NCBI GenBank assembly: GCA_947259315.1
Contig: CAMYLR010000008.1
Span: forward strand, 32,781-96,780
Source of the DNA: an uncultured Gemmatimonadales bacterium
GTDB lineage: Bacteria; Gemmatimonadota; Gemmatimonadetes; JACCXV01; JAHWKZ01
DNA length: 64,000 nucleotides
Reading direction: 5' to 3'
Shown here one piece after another: positions 63,043 through 64,000 of the stretch. A model generated the notes under the pieces. That model had not been told where the DNA came from, ran no database searches, and saw only the letters and a list, made by a program, of their open reading frames with translations. Numbering within the stretch: the stretch's first letter is position 1; each line of letters opens with the position of its first letter. The position numbers were made by a program, and so were the translations under genes.

Positions 63043-64000
63043 CGTGGCCCCCCCGCCGGGGTCTTCGCGGCAGCCAACTCGATCGCCTTGCGGACCACCT
63101 CGTCCATCGAGTTCGTAGCCGGCAGGTTGACCGACTCGAGGATCTCGAGGGCCTCTTTTTCGTTGGTCCCGGTCAAGCGGATGACGATCGGCACTTCGAC
63201 ATCCATCTGGTCGAGCGCCTGAACGATCCCATTGGCGACGTCGTCACAGCGCGTGATGCCACCAAAAATGTTGAACAGAATCGCGTCCACGTTGGGGTCG
63301 GATAGAATGATCCGCATCGCAGCGACAACCTTCTCGGGGTTCGAGCTCCCACCGATATCGAGAAAGTTGGCCGGCTCCGCACCGTAATACTTGATCAAGT
63401 CCATGGTCGCCATCGCCAACCCGGCACCGTTGACGATGCACCCGATCGATCCATCGAGCTTGACATACGACAGCCCCTTCTCGCGGGCTTCGGTCTCGGC
63501 CGGCTCCTCGGCAGAGGGATCGCGCAGCTCCGCTAACTCAGGGTGTCTGAAGAGTGCGTTGTCGTCGACATTGACCTTGGCATCGATCGCCTCGAGGGTG
63601 CCATCCGGTAGGGCGATCAGCGGGTTGATCTCCGCGAGCGACGCGTCGACAGCGATAAACGCCGTGTAGAGGCGACGAAAGATCCCCGCCGCCTGACGAA
63701 CCTGCTGGAGATCTTTGTAGAGCGCAAAACCGAGTTCCATCGCCTGATGGTTGAGCAGTCCGTAGCGTGGATCGATGGCGACTTTGTGGATCTTCTCGGG
63801 AGTTTCGCGGGCCACCTCTTCGATATCCACACCGCCCGCGGCGCTGACCATCATGACCGGGCGCTGGCTCGCTCGGTCGACGACGATCCCGGCATACGCC
63901 TCGCTGGCGATATCGACCGCCGGCGCGAGCAGGACCTTTCCGACCGTGAGACCCTTGAGGTCCATTCCGAGGATGGCGGCGGCAACCTCTCGCGCTTCCT
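63039..64000 (-). CDS. sucC: Succinyl-CoA ligase subunit beta (partial, 5' end beyond the window)
   Basis: The frame is open to the right edge; the visible 319 residues are the C-terminal part. They include [62 protein letters not shown] and [17 protein letters not shown], all standard SucC blocks. The ATP-grasp N terminus lies outside. Confidence 0.96.
   Translation of the reverse strand, partial: EAREVAAAILGMDLKGLTVGKVLLAPAVDIASEAYAGIVVDRASQRPVMMVSAAGGVDIEEVARETPEKIHKVAIDPRYGLLNHQAMELGFALYKDLQQVRQAAGIFRRLYTAFIAVDASLAEINPLIALPDGTLEAIDAKVNVDDNALFRHPELAELRDPSAEEPAETEAREKGLSYVKLDGSIGCIVNGAGLAMATMDLIKYYGAEPANFLDIGGSSNPEKVVAAMRIILSDPNVDAILFNIFGGITRCDDVANGIVQALDQMDVEVPIVIRLTGTNEKEALEILESVNLPATNSMDEVVRKAIELAAAKTPAGGPR

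Noticed and set aside
1-64000. Apparent abundance of CGATCG hexamers across the window
   Set aside because: Noticed by eye but not counted; a composition-corrected count would be needed before calling it an over-represented motif.
1-64000. Mobile elements, prophage or CRISPR
   Set aside because: No transposase, integrase, direct-repeat array or cas gene was found; gene content is house-keeping throughout.

Overview
This 64-kb window is bacterial chromosome with an estimated GC content near 60% (judged by eye, not counted). It is almost entirely house-keeping DNA. No insertion sequence, prophage, CRISPR array or rRNA gene is visible. The organism is a diderm: BamA, Skp, LpxA, LpxC, LpxD, LpxK, a TonB-dependent receptor and Lol transporters are all present. 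It also carries the Firmicutes-style McsA-McsB-ClpC protein-arginine-phosphorylation cassette and a fused LpxC-FabZ. That mixture fits Gemmatimonadota or a neighbouring FCB-group phylum; this placement is inference from gene content only. All genes are on the minus strand except egtDB, the enolase-like gene and rpsT. Packing is extremely tight: many neighbours overlap by ATGA, GTGA or TTGA, and GTG and TTG starts are common.

Layout. (1) 1-3838: a partial osmoprotectant-type ABC ATPase diverges from an ergothioneine methyltransferase/sulfoxide-synthase fusion, which is coupled to a degenerate enolase-superfamily protein. (2) 3835-7499: thrS, an alkyltransferase-like DNA repair protein, a leuB-type dehydrogenase and tRNA-Ala(CGC). 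(3) 7554-38920: 29 codirectional genes with no gap above about 100 bp. In order of transcription these are an M50 protease, trpS, scpA, scpB, an RNA pseudouridine synthase, an unknown Rossmann protein, an ECF sigma factor, an anti-sigma factor, a lipoprotein, a FecA-like receptor, a GGDEF-like protein, prfB (with programmed frameshift), lysS, lolC/E, lolD, mcsA, mcsB, clpC, bamA, skp, lpxD, lpxC-fabZ, lpxA, a 44-residue membrane peptide, a lysophospholipid acyltransferase, lpxK, nadB, rlmH and an ArnA-like sugar enzyme. (4) 39115-42072: rpsT (plus strand), then a class II aldolase and the rtcB/archease RNA-repair pair. (5) 42141-50392: a TPR protein, a Fis-type regulator, two small proteins, mscL, tRNA-Leu(GAG), secG, tpiA-pgk-gap, comF, a secreted TPR protein and a low-molecular-weight phosphatase. 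(6) 50451-60814: tsaC, purB, purE, a methylthioadenosine phosphorylase, rnc and the classical yceD-rpmF-plsX-fabHDG-acpP-fabF cluster. (7) 60871-64000: ndk, a PTS-EIIA/CBS fusion, sucD and partial sucC.

Functional themes are outer-membrane and lipid A assembly coupled to protein quality control, fatty-acid and phospholipid initiation, lower glycolysis plus protein export, and translation factors. The observations most worth a second look are the ergothioneine fusion with its enolase-like partner, the arginine-kinase/Clp genes running straight into bamA without ctsR, fabG with no ATG/GTG/TTG start, the 44-residue membrane peptide inside the lipid A cluster, the unknown Rossmann protein coupled to an ECF sigma module, the promoter/operator arrangement at the FecA-like receptor, and the EIIA-CBS fusion beside sucCD-ndk. 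No clearly new multi-gene system is proven by sequence alone.
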